From the NCBI GenBank assembly GCA_046152925.1, contig JBJXFX010000007.1, forward strand, positions 1 through 17,075: a stretch of DNA of 17,075 nucleotides. Direction: 5' to 3'. Position numbers and translations under genes: made by a program. This DNA is from CAMAUF01 sp046152925 (lineage in GTDB: Bacteria > Chloroflexota > Dehalococcoidia > Tepidiformales > Tepidiformaceae). Every line of letters begins with the position of its first letter. The first letter of the stretch is position 1. This document shows, in pieces, positions 1 to 6,847 of the stretch. The notes below the pieces were generated by a model. That model worked only from the letters and a program-made list of their open reading frames with translations, ran no database searches and was not told where the DNA came from.

Positions 1-19
1 CCTGAGGCGTCCGGGTCAT
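1..19 (-). CDS. Probable HicA-type toxin, 5' end only (cut by window edge)
   Basis: Only six codons are visible. An ATG read leftward from 19 overlaps the hicB stop codon as ATGA and reads M-T-R-T-P-Q before the window ends. HicA mRNA-interferase toxins often begin with a similar short basic, proline-containing stretch, and HicB antitoxins are usually encoded next to HicA. The identification rests on position and the 4-nt translational-coupling overlap, not on any HicA domain, because the double-stranded-RNA-binding-like fold and catalytic His lie outside the window. It could be any gene co-translated with hicB. Confidence 0.4.
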
Positions 20-255
20 GCCGGGACGGCGAGCGTGATCTGTTCTCGCACGACGGGCCGCTCCGGCTGCGGGATCGCGATGCCGTCCGCCCTCAGCGAC
101 TCAAGGTACAGGGCCAGCGCCTCCCGCATGTTTTCGCGCGTTTCCTCCACGGTGAGCCCGCCGGTGACGCATCCCGGCAGCTCCGGGATGTACGCGAAAT
201 AGCCGGGGTCGTCCGGTTCCTTTTCGATCACGACATCGAACGTGTAAAAGCGCAC
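16..255 (-). CDS. hicB: HicB-family antitoxin
   Basis: This 79-residue protein is a single HicB-like (UPF0150) domain. It has an N-terminal beta strand (FYTFDVVIEKE), the signature Y-I-P-E-L-P-G-C-V-T-G at about 22-32, and a helix T-V-E-E-T-R-E-N-M-R-E-A-L-A-L-Y-L at 35-51. HicB proteins bind and neutralise the HicA toxin; longer forms add a DNA-binding domain, which is absent here, so autoregulation is unclear. The start is GTG at 255. An ATG eight bases upstream is out of frame. A TACCAT hexamer lies exactly 6 nt before the GTG, supporting this start and a leaderless transcript. It is followed with an ATGA overlap by a probable hicA. Family assignment is firm; pairing with a toxin is inferred. 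Confidence 0.85.
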   Translation of the reverse strand: MRFYTFDVVIEKEPDDPGYFAYIPELPGCVTGGLTVEETRENMREALALYLESLRADGIAIPQPERPVVREQITLAVPA

Positions 256-261
256 GCGGCC

Positions 262-267
262 ATGGTA
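262..267 (-). promoter_or_regulatory. -10-like box for hicB (predicted leaderless)
   Basis: TACCAT on the minus strand ends 6 nt before the hicB GTG, with no Shine-Dalgarno sequence between them. There is no clear -35 box. The spacing would put the transcription start at or next to the start codon, as at several other genes in this window. Confidence 0.45.
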
Positions 268-297
268 GCGCCGTTGCCCCCAGGTCGCGACGCTCCA

Positions 298-1458
298 CTA
301 AAAGGAGCCCGGCAACACCGGCATCCCCAACAGGGCGCGGCCCGCGGTCTCGAAGAACGTCGGCGCGACGGTGACGTGTTGGGGGACGACGTGGACGTCA
401 CGGAAGCAGCGCTCCAGCGGGCTCTTTGTGTAATTGACCGTCGAGCCCGCCGCCGCGTGGACGAGGTCCACCGCCTGGGCCGCCCACTGCACCGCCGTCG
501 AGGCGGCCAGACGCTGGCGCATCCGGACATCGGGCGAGGGCGTCCGGCCGGCGCAAACCTCGTCCCAAACGCCACGGATGCCGCTGAGGACGAACGCCCT
601 CGCGCCGCCGAGCAGCGCTTCGGCCTCGGCAATCGCGAGCTGGGCTTGCGCCCGTTCGCGGAGGAGGGTCCGGCTCGCGTACGGCGTCTTCCCGTTCGCG
701 AGGTCGATGAATGCGTCGAGGGCAGTGCGCGCGATGCCGGTCGCGACCGCCACTTTCGTGAAGCAAAGCCGGGAGATGAGCGGGTAGCGGAAGAGGGCGG
801 TGGTCTGACGCATCGGGGCGCCGTAGACGTCGGTCGTAAAGGCGTCGGGCACGAAGATGTCCGTGAACTCGACATTGTGCGAGCCGGAGCCGCGCAGCCC
901 GGCGACGTCCCAGGTCTCGATGATCGTCGCCTGAGCCATCGGGATAAGCGCTTGGACCGCGCGCGGGGCGCCGGCCGCATTGAGGATGGGCGTGCCGTCG
1001 GCCTCGTATTGGGTAAAGCCGCCCCAGAACCAGCTGGCGTTGTGGCAGCCGCTGGCGAACGGCCAGCGCCCGCTCACCCGCCAGCCGCCGGGGACGCGCC
1101 GCCCACGGGCGAGCGCGATCAGGGCGCCAGACATAATCATGTTGGGATTCGAGGCGTACACGGCCTCGCCGGCCTCGTTGGTCGCGGCGCCGCTTGCAAT
1201 GCCCGCCGTTTCGAGGCTGATCATCAGGTTCCACCCGGCGGCGCCGTCTGCCTGGGAGATCGCCTCGATCACCTCGAAGGTCGTGAGTGGGTCGGCCTCG
1301 ATCCCGCCGAACGCGGACGCAATCGTGAGGCGATAGAGCCCGGCCTCGGCCATCCCCGTCGCGACGCGGGCCGGCAACCGTGCCGTGCGGTCGGCCTCGT
1401 CGGCAGCCTCGCGGATGAGGGGTTGGAGGTCGCGGGCGATGGCGAGGTAATCGGTCAT
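298..1458 (-). CDS. Acyl-CoA dehydrogenase-fold flavoprotein, probably a group D flavin monooxygenase
   Basis: This 386-residue protein has the acyl-CoA dehydrogenase architecture: helical N-terminal domain, central beta domain, helical C-terminal domain. Visible signatures are S-G-R-W-P-F-A-S-G-C-H-N at 129-140, W183 followed by G-L-R-G-S-G-S-H at 187-194, and R-C-F-R-D-V-H-V-V-P-Q-H at 350-361. The aromatic-rich S-G-x-W-x-F-A-S-G segment, and the absence of an obvious glutamate base typical of true dehydrogenases, fit the HsaA/DszC/pigment-hydroxylase branch, which uses reduced FMN supplied by a separate reductase to hydroxylate small organic or sulfur compounds. No reductase gene is visible here. 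The gene lies 23 nt downstream of the GNAT gene and also has a TATAGT box 8 nt before its ATG, so it may be transcribed independently. The substrate cannot be told from sequence. Confidence 0.8.
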   Translation of the reverse strand: MTDYLAIARDLQPLIREAADEADRTARLPARVATGMAEAGLYRLTIASAFGGIEADPLTTFEVIEAISQADGAAGWNLMISLETAGIASGAATNEAGEAVYASNPNMIMSGALIALARGRRVPGGWRVSGRWPFASGCHNASWFWGGFTQYEADGTPILNAAGAPRAVQALIPMAQATIIETWDVAGLRGSGSHNVEFTDIFVPDAFTTDVYGAPMRQTTALFRYPLISRLCFTKVAVATGIARTALDAFIDLANGKTPYASRTLLRERAQAQLAIAEAEALLGGARAFVLSGIRGVWDEVCAGRTPSPDVRMRQRLAASTAVQWAAQAVDLVHAAAGSTVNYTKSPLERCFRDVHVVPQHVTVAPTFFETAGRALLGMPVLPGSF

Positions 1459-1466
1459 GGCGGCGG

Positions 1467-1472
1467 ACTATA
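1467..1472 (-). promoter_or_regulatory. -10-like box for the ACAD-fold gene
   Basis: TATAGT (5 of 6 to consensus) on the minus strand ends 8 nt before the ATG at 1458. It sits in the short gap after the GNAT gene. I see no convincing -35. A near-leaderless internal promoter is possible. Confidence 0.45.
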
Positions 1473-1481
1473 CGCGCGGCA

Positions 1482-2504
1482 TCACACCGAGAGCGTCATC
1501 TTGACCAGGGGCACGGGCACACCGCCGAGGCGCCGCTTGTACTCTTCGTCGCCGCGGAGGAAGTCGAACGCGCGCTTGCCGTGGTCCGTCGCCCAGCGCA
1601 GCGCCTCGCCCTTCGAGAGCAGCCCGACGGCGAGGTCGTGGAGCTCCGGCTCGAAGCCGCTGTTGTAGAGCGCCAGCGTGGACTCCGTTTCGAAGCAAAG
1701 GAGCGTCGCCGTGAGCGCGCCATCGACCGTGAACCGGCCGAGCCGCGCGAGGCCGGCCTCGGCGAAGGTCACCGCGAGGTCGTTGAAGAACGCCTCCATC
1801 TCCGGCGTGAGGAAGGCATCCTTCGCGGCGCGGCTGGCGCGCATCTGGCGGAGGAGGTCCGGCAGCCCGGCAGCGATGGCCGCGGGCTCGGTCTCCAGCG
1901 CGAAGGCGACCTCGCGTCCCTCGCAGAGCTTGCGCCACTTTCGCCGGTACTCGTGGCGGTCGTGCTTGGAGAGCGCCTGGACGTACGCCTCGAAGTCGCC
2001 GCTCAGGGCCGCCGCTGGGGCGATGGCTTCGGGCTCTTCGACGAGCGACCAGCCCCAGAAGGTCGCGGCCTCCCGGATTGCCGCCGCGAGCGTCCCCTCC
2101 GCGTGTAACCCCCAGAGATCGAGGCGGGGCGTGGCGTCTTCCTGGAGCCATTCGAGGAGGACGTGCGCGACCGGACGCTCCCAGCCTGGGGCGACGAGTG
2201 GCCCGCCGTAGTCCCGGACGTCGGGGTCGCCGAGTTCGCGGGCGGCGCCGTAGGCCAGGTCGAGCGGCGCGACGGCGACGAGCTTGCCCTCTTGCTCCTC
2301 GTCGCGGAACGCGAGCCAGACGGGCGAGACATCGCCGCCAAAGTGGCGCAGCCAGACCTGGTGCCACTGCGGCCAGAAGAAGGGGAGCGCATCTGTCTCG
2401 CGTGCGAGCGCCTCCCACTCAGTCGCGAGTGCATCGAAGTCCTCGCTGTTCGCGGTCAGCGCCGTGAGCAGGTGAGGCGGAGCCTCGTCTTCGTCAGGGT
2501 TCAT
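1482..2504 (-). CDS. CelD/BcsL-family GNAT acetyltransferase
   Basis: This 340-residue protein matches the Acetyltransf_6 (BcsL/CelD) pattern. An N-terminal W30...P41-F-F-W-P-Q-W47 segment is followed by a central basic helix S-K-H-D-R-H-E-Y-R-R-K-W-R-K-L at 179-193, F-L-T-P-E-M at 231-236, Y280-N-S-G-F and the C-terminal F-D-F-L-R-G-D-E-E-Y-K-R-R at 313-325. Family members act in exopolysaccharide or cell-envelope metabolism or as Fem-like aminoacyl/acyl transferases; the acceptor here is unknown. The ATG lies inside the end of fabF, with an 11-nt overlap that ends at the fabF TGA, so translation is probably coupled. The position directly after an acyl-ACP condensing enzyme makes an acyl-chain or envelope role plausible, but that is inference. 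Confidence 0.8.
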   Translation of the reverse strand: MNPDEDEAPPHLLTALTANSEDFDALATEWEALARETDALPFFWPQWHQVWLRHFGGDVSPVWLAFRDEEQEGKLVAVAPLDLAYGAARELGDPDVRDYGGPLVAPGWERPVAHVLLEWLQEDATPRLDLWGLHAEGTLAAAIREAATFWGWSLVEEPEAIAPAAALSGDFEAYVQALSKHDRHEYRRKWRKLCEGREVAFALETEPAAIAAGLPDLLRQMRASRAAKDAFLTPEMEAFFNDLAVTFAEAGLARLGRFTVDGALTATLLCFETESTLALYNSGFEPELHDLAVGLLSKGEALRWATDHGKRAFDFLRGDEEYKRRLGGVPVPLVKMTLSV

Positions 2505-3750
2505 AACGTGCGATGACGAGGCAGCTGTTTTGGCCGCCGAAGCCGAAGCTGTTCTTCAGGGCGACCCGGACGTCCGCCCGGCGGGCCTGATTGGGGACAT
2601 AATCGAGGTTGCAGTCGGGGTCGGGCTGCTCTTGGTTGACGGTGGGGTGGATCCAGCCCGTCTCGATCGTTTTCACGGTGGCCACGGCTTCCATGCCGCC
2701 GCTCGCCCCAAGGCCGTGGCCGATTTGGCCCTTCGTCGCGCTGACGGGGATGCGGAAGGCCTGCTCGCCGAAGACGCGCTTCACGGCCGCCGTCTCCGCG
2801 GCGTCGCCAAGCGGGGTGCTGGTCGCGTGGGCGTTCACGTAGTCGACCTCTTCCCGGCCGAAGCCGGAGTCGCGCAGGGCTTCAGCCATGGCGCGGGCAG
2901 CGCCGTCGCCGTCTTCGGGCGGCGCGACGACGTGGTAGGCGTCGCAGGTGCAGCCAAAGCCAGCGAGTTCGGCGTAGATCCGGGCGCCACGGGCCTTCGC
3001 GTGGGCCTCGCTTTCGAGGAGGAGCGCCCCGGCGCCTTCGCTCGGGACGAAGCCATCGCGGGCGCCGTCGAAAGGCCGGCTCGCTTTTTCGGGCTCCGTC
3101 ACGGACGAGAGAGCGCGCATCACGCTGAAGCCAGAGAGCCCGAGGGCGCTAATCCCAGCTTCGCAGCCGCCCGTGACCGCGATCTCCGCGCGGCCGGTGC
3201 GGATGAGCATCGCCGCCTCGCCGATCGCCTGGGTCCCGGCGGCGCAGGCGGTGCAAATCGTGCCGTTGTAGCCGCGGAGGCCGTATTGCAGCGAGACCTG
3301 GGCGGCCGCCATGTTGCCAAGTGTCTTCGCCATGTAAAGCGGGTCGACCTTCATGCCGCCGCGGGCGTGGATCGTTTCCACGGCCTCTTGGATGTCCGGA
3401 TAGCCGCCGCCGCCGTTGCCGATAATGACGCCGACGCGGTCGCGGTCTTCGCGGTCGAGGTCGATGGCGGCGTCGCTGATCGCCTGACCGGCGGCCGCGA
3501 CCATGAACTGCGCAAACCGCGCCATCCGCCGTGAGGCCTTGCGCTCGATGAACTCAGCGGCGTCCCAATCCTTGACTTCGCCGGCGACCTTGCAGGGGAA
3601 CTGGGCGGGGTCGGCAAGCGTCATGGGCCCGATGCCGGACTTGCCCGCGACCAGGCCCTCCCAGAACGCGTCGACGCTCTTGCCCAGCGGCGTGATGGCC
3701 CCGAGTCCAGTGATGACAACTCGGGTCCGCGCGCGCAGTGTTGCGTTCAT
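2494..3750 (-). CDS. fabF: 3-oxoacyl-[acyl-carrier-protein] synthase II (FabF)
   Basis: This 418-residue condensing enzyme catalyses the decarboxylative Claisen condensation of malonyl-ACP with acyl-ACP in type II fatty-acid elongation. All catalytic residues are present: nucleophile Cys169 in C-T-A-C-A-A-G-T, His308 in N-A-H-A-T-S-T-P, Lys340 and His345 in S-A-T-K-G-Q-I-G-H-G, and the gating G-F-G-G loop at 403-406. The N-terminal R-V-V-I-T-G-L-G-A-I-T-P-L-G is classic for the family. I chose ATG 3750 over an in-frame TTG at 3768 because a TACGCT box lies exactly 6 nt before the ATG and the resulting N terminus matches known family lengths. No other fab genes or ACP gene are adjacent, so it may serve a specialised elongation or act as a stand-alone housekeeping copy. 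The GNAT gene follows with overlap. Confidence 0.93.
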   Translation of the reverse strand: MNATLRARTRVVITGLGAITPLGKSVDAFWEGLVAGKSGIGPMTLADPAQFPCKVAGEVKDWDAAEFIERKASRRMARFAQFMVAAAGQAISDAAIDLDREDRDRVGVIIGNGGGGYPDIQEAVETIHARGGMKVDPLYMAKTLGNMAAAQVSLQYGLRGYNGTICTACAAGTQAIGEAAMLIRTGRAEIAVTGGCEAGISALGLSGFSVMRALSSVTEPEKASRPFDGARDGFVPSEGAGALLLESEAHAKARGARIYAELAGFGCTCDAYHVVAPPEDGDGAARAMAEALRDSGFGREEVDYVNAHATSTPLGDAAETAAVKRVFGEQAFRIPVSATKGQIGHGLGASGGMEAVATVKTIETGWIHPTVNQEQPDPDCNLDYVPNQARRADVRVALKNSFGFGGQNSCLVIARYEP

Positions 3751-3756
3751 GCGGTA

Positions 3757-3762
3757 AGCGTA
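3757..3762 (-). promoter_or_regulatory. -10-like box for fabF (predicted leaderless)
   Basis: TACGCT on the minus strand sits 6 nt before the chosen fabF ATG. It is a weak match (TAnnnT) and has no recognisable -35. Its value lies mainly in sharing the fixed 6-nt spacing seen at other genes of the window. Confidence 0.35.
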
Positions 3763-3799
3763 CGTCAATCACCGGTTGCATGGCACAAGCGGCGCCGGT

Positions 3800-3828
3800 T
3801 CGACACTCGCCGGGCCACGCTCGACAAT
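3800..3828 (+). promoter_or_regulatory. Predicted purM promoter
   Basis: TCGACA (5 of 6 to TTGACA) at 3800-3805 and GACAAT (4 of 6) at 3823-3828 are separated by exactly 17 nt. The -10 ends 8 nt before the purM ATG, so the transcript would be leaderless or nearly so. It lies in the 86-bp divergent gap between fabF and purM. Confidence 0.5.
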
Positions 3829-3836
3829 CGACCCGG

Positions 3837-4889
3837 ATGACAACGGAGCGCCGTCAGTACGCCGAGGCCGGGGTGGATATCGCCGCCCGGTCGTCGTTTG
3901 CCAAGGGTCTCCCGGGGATCCTCAAACAGGCACGGCGGCCGGAGGTCTTGAGTGACGCCGGTCCCTTCAGCGGGCTGTTCCAGCTCGGCGGGAAGTATCG
4001 CGACCCCGTGCTGGCCGCCAGCGCCGACGGCATCGGGACGAAGGTGAAGCTTCACCTGGCCGCCAACCGGCTCGACCTCTGTGGCTACGACATCCTCGGC
4101 CACAGCGTGAACGACATCCTCGTCTGCGGCGCTGAGCCGCTCTTCTTTCTCGACTACATCGCCGGCAACGGGCTGACGAACGAACAGAAGACGACGCTGG
4201 TCGAAGGCGTCGCCCGCGCCTGCGCCGATTCCGGCTGCGCGCTGCTGGGCGGCGAAACGGCCGATATGCCCGACGTCTACGCGCCCGGCGAGTTCGACCT
4301 CGCAGGCTTCATCGTCGGGGTCGTCGAACGGGACCAGGTGCTCGATGGCAGCAAGGTCGCGCCCGGCGATGTCTTGGTTGGCATCCCCTCGAGCGGCCTG
4401 CACACGAACGGTTTCTCGCTCGCGCGCCGCGTGCTCGACATTTGCAACGGCGAGCCGGTGGAGGAGACGCGGCGTCGGCTCGACGAGCGGCCGGCGATCC
4501 TTAGGGGTGCATCGATCGGTGAAGCCCTGCTCACGACACACCGGCCGTACCGGAACGAGATCGCGCCCATCCTCGACGCCGTTCACGGGATGGCGCACAT
4601 CACCGGCGGCGGCTTCACGGAAAACGTCCCGCGCATTCTCCCGGCTGGAGTCACGGCCTCCTTCGATACACGCGCCTGGGACGTGCTGCCGATTTTTGAG
4701 CTGATCCGCGCGCGGGGCGAAGTCGCCGCCGAGGAGATGTACGAGGTGTTCAACATGGGCCTCGGGATGGTGCTGATGTTGGACCGGCGCGACCAGGCTC
4801 GCGTCCTCGAAGCCATCCCGGGCGCCGTCGTCGTTGGGGAGGTGACCCCATGGAAGGACCAGAGCGTCGAACTCGCCGGCCTCGCCTAA
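3837..4889 (+). CDS. purM: Phosphoribosylformylglycinamidine cyclo-ligase (AIR synthetase)
   Basis: This 350-residue enzyme catalyses ATP-dependent ring closure of FGAM to AIR, the fifth step of de novo purine synthesis. Signatures appear in order: Y-A-E-A-G-V-D-I at 8-15, D-G-I-G-T-K, the S-V-N-D-I segment, G-G-E-T-A-D-M-P, G-I-P-S-S-G-L-H-T-N-G, G-G-G-F-T-E-N-V-P-R and N-M-G-L-G-M near the C terminus. The frame stays open further upstream, but ATG 3837 gives the family's normal length and N terminus and follows a good promoter-like sequence. No other pur gene is in the window. The final 40 nt overlap the start of the next gene, whose ribosome-binding site is inside purM. Confidence 0.96.
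   Translation: MTTERRQYAEAGVDIAARSSFAKGLPGILKQARRPEVLSDAGPFSGLFQLGGKYRDPVLAASADGIGTKVKLHLAANRLDLCGYDILGHSVNDILVCGAEPLFFLDYIAGNGLTNEQKTTLVEGVARACADSGCALLGGETADMPDVYAPGEFDLAGFIVGVVERDQVLDGSKVAPGDVLVGIPSSGLHTNGFSLARRVLDICNGEPVEETRRRLDERPAILRGASIGEALLTTHRPYRNEIAPILDAVHGMAHITGGGFTENVPRILPAGVTASFDTRAWDVLPIFELIRARGEVAAEEMYEVFNMGLGMVLMLDRRDQARVLEAIPGAVVVGEVTPWKDQSVELAGLA
4836..4845 (+). promoter_or_regulatory. Strong Shine-Dalgarno inside purM for the downstream gene
   Basis: GGGGAGGTGA ends 4 nt before the ATG at 4850, so the GGAGG core sits 7 nt upstream. It is among the best ribosome-binding sites in the window and fixes the start of the DUF4097-like gene within the purM reading frame. Confidence 0.75.
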
Positions 4890-5584
4890 GGCCGATCGAT
4901 TGGGACGCCGCGCCGGGCATCCGGCAGTTCTGGTGGATTCTCCCGCCGATCACGTTCGCCCTCGTCACCGTCGGTGTCATGCGTCTCGTCGAACGCGTCG
5001 CCCCCGGGACCGAGACCTTCGTTGCGGTCACGGACGAGCTGTTCGCGGTCGAGCCGGGCGCTGTGGTGAGCATCGACAACTGGGACGGCGATATCACGGT
5101 GGTCCCCGGGGAGACGGGCACGGTCCGGGTGACCGTCGAACGGCGGACCGAGGCGATTTCGGAAGCCGAAGCCATCGTGGCGGTGCAGCGGGATGTGCTC
5201 CGAATCCATCGCGAGGGGAATACGGTCGACCTCCGCATCGTGCGCGCCGTCGACGTGATCGCCGCGGAGTCACGCACGGTGATCCGCGCCGAGGTCCCGC
5301 CAGGGACGACGGTCCTCGCGCGGTCATTGCGGGGCGACATCCGCGTCGACCGGATCGCCGGGAGCGTGACCGCCGTTGCCGCCCAGGGCGACATCCAGGT
5401 CGACCTGCCCCCGGGGATCGCCTTTTCCTACGATGTCGTTTCCGAGGACTTCGCCAGCGGGTTCTCGCTCGAAATCGATGACGACGGCACGACGGGCGGA
5501 GTCGTCGGCGAGGACCCGCAGATCCGGCTCGTGCTCGTCACGAACGCGGCGGATGGGCGCGTGTCGCTGCGCAAGCGCTCATAA
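4850..5584 (+). CDS. Membrane-anchored DUF4097-like beta-repeat protein
   Basis: This 244-residue protein has a basic cytoplasmic N terminus (1-26), one membrane segment at about 27-46, then an extracytoplasmic domain rich in beta strands. The domain carries repeated G-D-I-x-V turns: D-N-W-D-G-D-I-T-V-V-P-G at 76-87, L-R-G-D-I-R-V-D at 160-167 and A-Q-G-D-I-Q-V-D-L-P at 178-187. This resembles the putative adhesin/DUF4097 fold, often a right-handed beta-helix linked to anti-sigma or envelope-stress modules. No sigma factor gene is adjacent. It overlaps purM by 40 nt in another frame and has its own strong ribosome-binding site, so it is probably co-transcribed. It converges with the MFS gene, overlapping it by 6 nt. 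Function is unknown. Confidence 0.72.
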   Translation: MEGPERRTRRPRLRPIDWDAAPGIRQFWWILPPITFALVTVGVMRLVERVAPGTETFVAVTDELFAVEPGAVVSIDNWDGDITVVPGETGTVRVTVERRTEAISEAEAIVAVQRDVLRIHREGNTVDLRIVRAVDVIAAESRTVIRAEVPPGTTVLARSLRGDIRVDRIAGSVTAVAAQGDIQVDLPPGIAFSYDVVSEDFASGFSLEIDDDGTTGGVVGEDPQIRLVLVTNAADGRVSLRKRS

Positions 5585-6799
5585 GGCCGGCAGCGCGGCT
5601 CGCCTTCGGAAGACCCCGGCATAAAGCACGATGGCGAGGGCGGTGATGCCGCTGACCACCGCCGCGACCTGAAAGGCCGCGCCCGGCCCCCACTCCTCGG
5701 TGATGATGCCGCCGGCGGCCGGGCCAAGGGCGAGACCGAGCCCGGTCAACGCGACCGAGATGCCGATCAGCGCCCCACGGTGTTCGATCGGCGCCAGGTC
5801 CATCACTGCGGCGTTCATCGCAGGGACGGTGATCACGTTGCCAACGAACGCGACTGTCGCCGCCGCCGCCCCAACGGCCAGCGACTGGGTCTCGGCGATG
5901 ACGAGCAAGCCGGCGACAAGCAGCGCCTGACCCGCGAAGAACGGGATCGTGCGCCCCATCCGGTCAGTGAGGCGGCCGGCCGGGACATAGGCCATGGCCC
6001 CGATAGCGACGGCCGGAAGCAGCGCGATCGTCAGCGTCGCGAACGAGACGCCGATTTGATCCTCGCCCAACGGCCGGATCGCCGGGAAAACGACCGTGAG
6101 GCCGCAGTTCGCGAGCAAGATGAGCACGGCGAGGAACGTGAGCTGGGGTGTGATTGCCCGGGAGAGCGACGGCCGCCGTGCGACGCTCGCGGGCCTCCCG
6201 AAGAGCCGCCGGGTGCGATACGGCGGGATCGCGCGCGCCGTCGTGGCGAATGCGGCTGCGATCGCCACAAGCGCCACGATGAACACGATCACCGGCGCCC
6301 GTTCGACCAGCAACGCTCCGGCCAGCGCACCGGTCCCGAAGCCGAACAGTTGGGCGATGTTGAGGAGCGCGACGACCGTGCCGCGCCGGTCCTGGTCGTA
6401 AAGGTCCGCGGTGATCGCGTAGCTCGTCGGCCAAAGGAATCCGGTGCCCAGGCCGAGGAGCACGGCCGCGCCGAGGAAGGCGAACCGGCTATCGACGGCC
6501 GCCATCACTGCGATCGCGGGCGTCATCAACGTGAAGCCGATGAGCATGGCGAGCGCGCGTTCGTGCTTGTCTCCGAAGCCGCCGGCTGGCGTTTCGACCA
6601 CGAAGCGGGCGAGGCCGTAGGCGCCGATCAGGTAGCCAGGCCACGCGTCGGAGGCGCCCAGCTCGTTCGGGACATACTCCTGGAAGACGGCGAAGAGGAT
6701 CAGCCCGAGGCCGATTTGGACAAGGAAGACCGTGGCGACGAGCGGGATGGGAAACCGCGCGAATCCTGGCAGGCTGGCTGTAAGGTCACGGGCGGTCAC
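5579..6799 (-). CDS. Major facilitator superfamily transporter
   Basis: This 406-residue protein has about 12 hydrophobic segments arranged as two six-helix halves around a basic central loop (about 189-215, rich in R and P). Motif-A-like loops appear in both halves: G-G-F-G-D-K-H-E-R-A at 73-82 and G-R-L-T-D-R-M-G-R-T at 275-284. F-L-W-P-T at 121-125 and G-P-A-A-G-G at 359-364 resemble drug/proton antiporter-type families, so an efflux role is plausible, but the substrate cannot be inferred. The GTG start at 6799 is supported by a TAAAGT box exactly 6 nt upstream. It lies 48 nt after holA on the same strand and may have its own promoter. The stop overlaps the convergent DUF4097-like gene. 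Confidence 0.85.
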   Translation of the reverse strand: MTARDLTASLPGFARFPIPLVATVFLVQIGLGLILFAVFQEYVPNELGASDAWPGYLIGAYGLARFVVETPAGGFGDKHERALAMLIGFTLMTPAIAVMAAVDSRFAFLGAAVLLGLGTGFLWPTSYAITADLYDQDRRGTVVALLNIAQLFGFGTGALAGALLVERAPVIVFIVALVAIAAAFATTARAIPPYRTRRLFGRPASVARRPSLSRAITPQLTFLAVLILLANCGLTVVFPAIRPLGEDQIGVSFATLTIALLPAVAIGAMAYVPAGRLTDRMGRTIPFFAGQALLVAGLLVIAETQSLAVGAAAATVAFVGNVITVPAMNAAVMDLAPIEHRGALIGISVALTGLGLALGPAAGGIITEEWGPGAAFQVAAVVSGITALAIVLYAGVFRRRAALPAL

Positions 6800-6805
6800 T
6801 CCCGG

Positions 6806-6811
6806 ACTTTA
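6806..6811 (-). promoter_or_regulatory. -10-like box for the MFS gene (predicted leaderless)
   Basis: TAAAGT on the minus strand lies 6 nt before the GTG start, in the gap after holA. The identical TAAAGT-6-GTG arrangement recurs at 10313-10325 on the plus strand. No -35 is obvious. Confidence 0.5.
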
Positions 6812-6847
6812 CCGTTTCGTCCACTATCCGCTGGCGGACGGCGCAGG

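Noticed and set aside
262..1668. 468-codon plus-strand frame over the ACAD-fold gene
   Set aside because: Low-complexity Arg/Gly/Ala composition and antisense to a gene with clear family motifs.
2530..3534. 334-codon plus-strand frame over fabF
   Set aside because: Antisense shadow of fabF; no domain and composition typical of reverse-complement translation.
3751..3768. TTG start for fabF six codons upstream
   Set aside because: The ATG at 3750 fits the family's N terminus and has a box at the recurrent 6-nt spacing.
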